Shown here: positions 61,205-64,000 of the stretch, piece after piece
How the letters are laid out: each line of letters opens with the position of its first letter
Numbering within the stretch: position 1 is the first letter of the stretch
From: Burkholderia dolosa
GTDB taxonomy: Bacteria; Pseudomonadota; Gammaproteobacteria; Burkholderiales; Burkholderiaceae
Reading direction: 5' to 3'
Assembly (NCBI RefSeq): GCF_902499135.1
Contig: NZ_CABVPR010000013.1
Span: 1-64,000 of the forward strand
Length of the DNA stretch: 64,000 nt
Notes under the pieces: model-generated
Databases searched by the model: none
What the model saw: the letters and a program-made list of their open reading frames with translations, nothing else
Told to the model about the DNA's origin: nothing
Made by a program: the position numbers and the translations under genes

Positions 61205-61613
61205 GGCAGCGCTCACGAAAGGCATCGATTCCGGGTGGCGCGGGCTGCAGCGGCCGGCGCCGATAGTAAAAACATAGCACGATGCGCGCCACACCGCGCA
61301 CGCGCGTCGCGCGGACGCCGCAGCCCGCAAAATCGACCGGGCCGCACACCGTTCGGGCATTTCGTCCGGTTGCCGGGCTTTGCCGCCTTGCGCATATCCG
61401 CTCGAATTGCCGCTCCCGGTAGATCGGACGCGGCAGCTCGAATCTGCGCCGATTCTCCATCGACCGAAGGCGGCGTAAGCCGGCCGGACTGAATCGCGCC
61501 GCCGGACGAATCTTCCGCAGCACGCTCACATGCCGTTTTTGTTGACGGCCGTCAACGTGCGCGCCGCGCGATCGCCGATCATCGCGGTTTCCGATGTTTC
61601 GACGAGACGACCG
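61205..61613. other. Intergenic region before the nitronate monooxygenase gene
   Basis: A 409-base gap between divergent genes. The start region of the 61614 gene is preceded by the perfect palindrome GTTGACGGCC-GTCAAC at 61541-61556, the first member of a pair described in the findings. No other gene or strong terminator is seen. Confidence 0.55.
61541..61556. promoter_or_regulatory. Palindromic operator upstream of the nitronate monooxygenase gene
   Basis: GTTGACGGCCGTCAAC is a perfect 16-base palindrome of the form TTGAC-N4-GTCAA, ending 57 bases before the ATG at 61614. It resembles the FNR/CRP-family half-site spacing, although classical FNR sites read TTGAT-N4-ATCAA. The regulator is unknown. 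Confidence 0.55.
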
Positions 61614-62804
61614 ATGACCGTACGCACTTCCTTTCCGCCGCTGATAATCCGCGGCCGCACGTTGCTGCCCGTCGTGCAGGGCGGCATGGGTGTCGGGATT
61701 TCCGCGCACCGCCTCGCGGGCAGCGTCGCGCGCGAAGGCGCGCTCGGCACGATCGCGAGCATCGATCTGCGCCACCACCATGCGGACCTGCTCGCACGCT
61801 GTCGCGCGCACCCCGATCGCGCGACGCTGGAAGCCGCGAACCTCGACGCGCTCGCCCGCGAGATCCGCCTCGCGAAGGCGTACGGCGAAGGGCGCGGAAT
61901 GATCGCCGTCAACGTGATGAAGGCGGTGAGCGCGCATGCGGACTACGTGCGCGTCGCGTGCGACGAAGGCGCGGACGCGATCGTGATGGGCGCCGGTCTG
62001 CCGCTCGATCTGCCCGATCTCACGCACGGCCGCGACGTCGCGCTGATCCCGATCCTGTCGGACGGCCGCGGCATCGCGCTCGTGCTGAAGAAATGGATGA
62101 AGAAAGGGCGGCTGCCCGACGCGATCGTGATCGAGCATCCCGCGCATGCGGGCGGCCATCTGGGCGTCACGCAACTCGACGACATGCACGACGCGCGCTT
62201 CGATTTCGCGCGCGTGCTGGACGACGCCGCACGGACGATGGCGTCGCTCGGCGTCGCGCGCGACGCCGTTCCGCTGATCGTCGCGGGCGGAATCAACAGT
62301 CACGACGCGGTGCGCGCGGCGCTGGCGGCCGGCGCGAACGGCGTGCAGGTCGGCACGCCGTTCGCGGTGACCGAGGAGGGCGACGCGCATCCGAATTTCA
62401 AGCGCGTGCTCGCGGATGCGTCGCCCGACGACATCGTCGAATTCGTCAGCGTGACCGGGCTGCCGGCGCGCGCGGTCAGAACGCCGTGGCTCGATCGCTA
62501 CCTGCGCAACGAGACGCGCATTCGCGACAAGCTCGGCGCGCTGAAGCAGCGCTGCCCGACCGCGCTCGAATGCCTGAGCGTGTGCGGGCTGCGCGACGGC
62601 ATCGAAAAGTTCGGCCATTTCTGCATCGATACGCGCCTTGCGGCCGCGCTGCGCGGCGACGTCGCGAACGGACTGTTCTTCCGCGGCCGCGAGCCGCTGC
62701 CGTTCGGCCGTGCGATCCGCAGCGTGCGCGACTTGCTCGACCTGCTGCTGACCGGCCGCGCACGCGAGCCTGCGGCAAACCGCCCCACGTTTACGCTGGC
62801 TTGA
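61614..62804 (+). CDS. Nitronate monooxygenase (2-nitropropane dioxygenase family)
   Basis: A 396-residue FMN-dependent TIM-barrel enzyme. The N-terminal GRTLLPVVQGGMGVGIS is the family start. The active-site histidine region EHPAHAGGHLGV, and the phosphate-binding VAGGINSHDAVRAALAAGAN and VQVGTPFAVTEEG, are clear. These enzymes oxidise propionate-3-nitronate and other alkyl nitronates. The start at 61614 is taken because residues before it do not match the family and the region upstream is an operator. The TGA stop lies within the next palindrome. ompW follows. Confidence 0.9.
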   Translation: MTVRTSFPPLIIRGRTLLPVVQGGMGVGISAHRLAGSVAREGALGTIASIDLRHHHADLLARCRAHPDRATLEAANLDALAREIRLAKAYGEGRGMIAVNVMKAVSAHADYVRVACDEGADAIVMGAGLPLDLPDLTHGRDVALIPILSDGRGIALVLKKWMKKGRLPDAIVIEHPAHAGGHLGVTQLDDMHDARFDFARVLDDAARTMASLGVARDAVPLIVAGGINSHDAVRAALAAGANGVQVGTPFAVTEEGDAHPNFKRVLADASPDDIVEFVSVTGLPARAVRTPWLDRYLRNETRIRDKLGALKQRCPTALECLSVCGLRDGIEKFGHFCIDTRLAAALRGDVANGLFFRGREPLPFGRAIRSVRDLLDLLLTGRAREPAANRPTFTLA

Positions 62805-62815
62805 CGAACGTCAAG
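62800..62815. promoter_or_regulatory. Palindromic operator upstream of ompW
   Basis: CTTGACGAACGTCAAG has the same TTGACG-N2-CGTCAA core as the site at 61541-61556. It ends 54 bases before the ompW ATG at 62870 and overlaps the stop codon of the preceding gene. TATAGG at 62831-62836 could be a -10 element. Confidence 0.6.
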
Positions 62816-62869
62816 ACGGCCGAAAGACCCTATAGGGAGAATGGAAACCATTCTTTGGGGGTCCGTACC

Positions 62870-63511
62870 ATGCATCGAACGATCAGAAGTCGTATCACCG
62901 TTGCCGCCGTGGCGGCGAGTCTTGCCGCGATCGCCGCGCCGTCGCTGGCGGCGTCGCCCGGCGACGGCATTTATCAGGGCGACGTGCTGGCCCGCGTGCG
63001 CGCGATCAGCATCCAGCCGAACGAGCGCGGCAGCGACACGCTCGGCGCGCTCCACACCGGCGTGAACAACGCGATCGTGCCGGAGCTCGATTTCACGTAC
63101 ATGATCCGCGACTACCTGGGCATCGAGCTGATTCTCGGCACGTCGCGGCACCAGGTGACGTCGAGCGTCGGCCATCTCGGCGGCGTCAACGTGCTGCCGC
63201 CGACGCTGCTGCTGCAGTACCACTTCAACCATGCGGGCAAGGTGCGGCCGTACGTCGGCGCGGGGCTGAACTACACGTACTTCTACAACAACGGGCTCAA
63301 CGTCGGCGGGCAGGGCGTGTCGATCGACAAGAGCAGTTTCGGCCCCGCGCTGCAGTTCGGCGTCGACGTGCAGGTCAGCAAGAAGATGTTCGTGAACGTC
63401 GACGTGAAGAAGATCTGGATGAGTACCGATGCGACGCTCGGCGGCAACGGCATCGGCACGCTGCACATCGATCCGCTGATCGTCGGCGTCGGTGTCGGGA
63501 TGAAGTTCTAG
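62870..63511 (+). CDS. ompW: Outer membrane protein OmpW family
   Basis: A 213-residue eight-stranded beta-barrel porin-like protein. A signal peptide (about residues 1-27, SLAAIAAPSLAA) is followed by GDVLARVRAISIQPN, the usual OmpW start, then strands such as LLQYHFNHAGKVRPYVGAGL, and the C-terminal Phe typical of BAM substrates. OmpW is a narrow hydrophobic channel; in E. coli its expression responds to oxygen through FNR. The ATG at 62870 gives a normal signal peptide. Confidence 0.92.
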   Translation: MHRTIRSRITVAAVAASLAAIAAPSLAASPGDGIYQGDVLARVRAISIQPNERGSDTLGALHTGVNNAIVPELDFTYMIRDYLGIELILGTSRHQVTSSVGHLGGVNVLPPTLLLQYHFNHAGKVRPYVGAGLNYTYFYNNGLNVGGQGVSIDKSSFGPALQFGVDVQVSKKMFVNVDVKKIWMSTDATLGGNGIGTLHIDPLIVGVGVGMKF

Positions 63512-63542
63512 ACGCGCGGCAGGAACAGCGGAGTTGGGGTTG

Positions 63543-63575
63543 GCGGCATGGCGGTCTGCATGCCGCTCTTTTTTT
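63543..63575 (+). terminator. Intrinsic terminator after ompW
   Basis: An 8-bp stem (GCGGCATG at 63543-63550, CATGCCGC at 63559-63566) with an 8-base loop is followed by TCTTTTTTT. Reverse-strand termination is not supported. Confidence 0.8.
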
Positions 63576-63586
63576 GTGCGGCGGAT

Positions 63587-63790
63587 TTACAGCTTGTCGT
63601 GCTGGAAGCGCATCGCGGTGCCTTCGTGCCGGATGCGCTCCCACACCGCACGCTTTTCTTCGTCGCTCAGGAACACCCAGTTCGACACTTCGGCGGCCGT
63701 GCGGCCGCAACCCTTGCAGACTTCGTCGAAGAGGGTCGAGCACACGCCGATACAGGGGCTGTCGGGCAGGTCGTGGAGATTGGAGGCCAT
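63587..63790 (-). CDS. DUF1289 family protein with Cys-rich motif
   Basis: A 67-residue protein with four cysteines near the N terminus (C13, C17, C25, C28 in SPCIGVCSTLFDEVCKGCGR), suggestive of a metal or iron-sulphur site. The following WVFLSDEEKRAVWERIRHE is typical of DUF1289. No function has been proved. The start at 63790 is taken because residues further upstream do not match the family. Confidence 0.88.
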   Translation of the reverse strand: MASNLHDLPDSPCIGVCSTLFDEVCKGCGRTAAEVSNWVFLSDEEKRAVWERIRHEGTAMRFQHDKL

Positions 63791-64000
63791 CGTCAGGGTT
63801 CGCGCAGTCGGATCGTCAGCGCGCCATTTTAATGCATCGGCACGCGCGGCCTTGGCACGCATCGGCGCCCGCGCCGGCCGCGCGTTGCCGCGGCGACGGT
63901 CGAGCCGGCAAGCCGCGTACCGCCGGTACGCGCGGATGCCGCGACGCGCGGTTCTTTTCCGGATGGACAGCCGTCGATTACCCGATAGAATTGCCCCCGG
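63791..64000. other. Intergenic region at the right edge
   Basis: About 210 bases with no gene. The last 30 bases hold an AT-richer patch (GATTACCCGATAGAATTG) that may be a promoter for a gene starting beyond the window. Confidence 0.4.

Overview
The window looks like a piece of the main chromosome of a Burkholderia, most likely a Burkholderia cepacia complex species. It is very GC-rich with strong G/C third-position bias. Its gene order (dnaX-ebfC-recR; surE-pcm-nlpD-rpoS; ndk-rlmN-rodZ-ispG-hisS-yfgM-bamB-der-hfq-hflX-hflK-hflC-hisZ-purA; phaC-phaA-phaB-phaR) is typical of beta-proteobacteria. The species call is inference from gene order and protein resemblance; no search was run. I see no rRNA, tRNA, insertion sequence, prophage or CRISPR array.

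Layout. 1-3.1 kb: the 3' end of dnaX, ebfC, recR and a family III CoA-transferase. 3.2-7.6 kb: the stationary-phase/repair block surE-pcm-nlpD-rpoS plus a DnaQ-like exonuclease. 7.7-10.9 kb: a reverse-strand EEP-family phosphohydrolase, rlmD, and a convergent BAX-inhibitor-1 membrane protein. 11.1-27.6 kb: a long forward-strand housekeeping run covering nucleotide metabolism, rRNA and tRNA functions, isoprenoid synthesis, outer-membrane assembly, ribosome GTPases, Hfq, the HflKC protease regulator, HisZ, PurA and a phosphoribosyltransferase. 27.9-38.8 kb: kup, tex, a secreted coiled-coil protein, a YdcH-type protein, a DinG-type helicase, and the divergent pair bamD / rluD with pgeF after rluD. 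39.1-43.8 kb: the complete polyhydroxybutyrate set. PhaA condenses acetyl-CoA, PhaB reduces acetoacetyl-CoA, PhaC polymerises the product and PhaR is the granule-sensing repressor. 44.1-50.5 kb: a small unknown, rimO, a KdgK-like sugar kinase, a secreted unknown, metC and serB. 50.6-64 kb: a LysR regulator with a divergent quinone-oxidoreductase-like gene, two small secreted proteins (one PliI-like), a FetAB-type ABC exporter, an AsmA protein, a lipocalin-like protein, an ABC-F protein (YbiT type), a small unknown, a nitronate monooxygenase, OmpW and a DUF1289 protein.

Most coding content is conserved core genome, so no new gene system stands out. The unexplained signals are regulatory. (1) Two near-identical palindromes, TTGACG-N2-CGTCAA, sit at almost the same distance upstream of the adjacent nitronate monooxygenase and ompW genes and look like shared operators. 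(2) Exact TATAAT hexamers lie inside the coding sequences of bamD and rluD, each facing the other gene, suggesting overlapping divergent transcripts. (3) A good intrinsic terminator at 44632-44665 has no gene in front of it on its strand, which suggests a small RNA. (4) A perfect 9-bp inverted repeat lies between the LysR gene and its divergent neighbour. (5) Structured leaders or spacers precede ispG and occur within the pha cluster.
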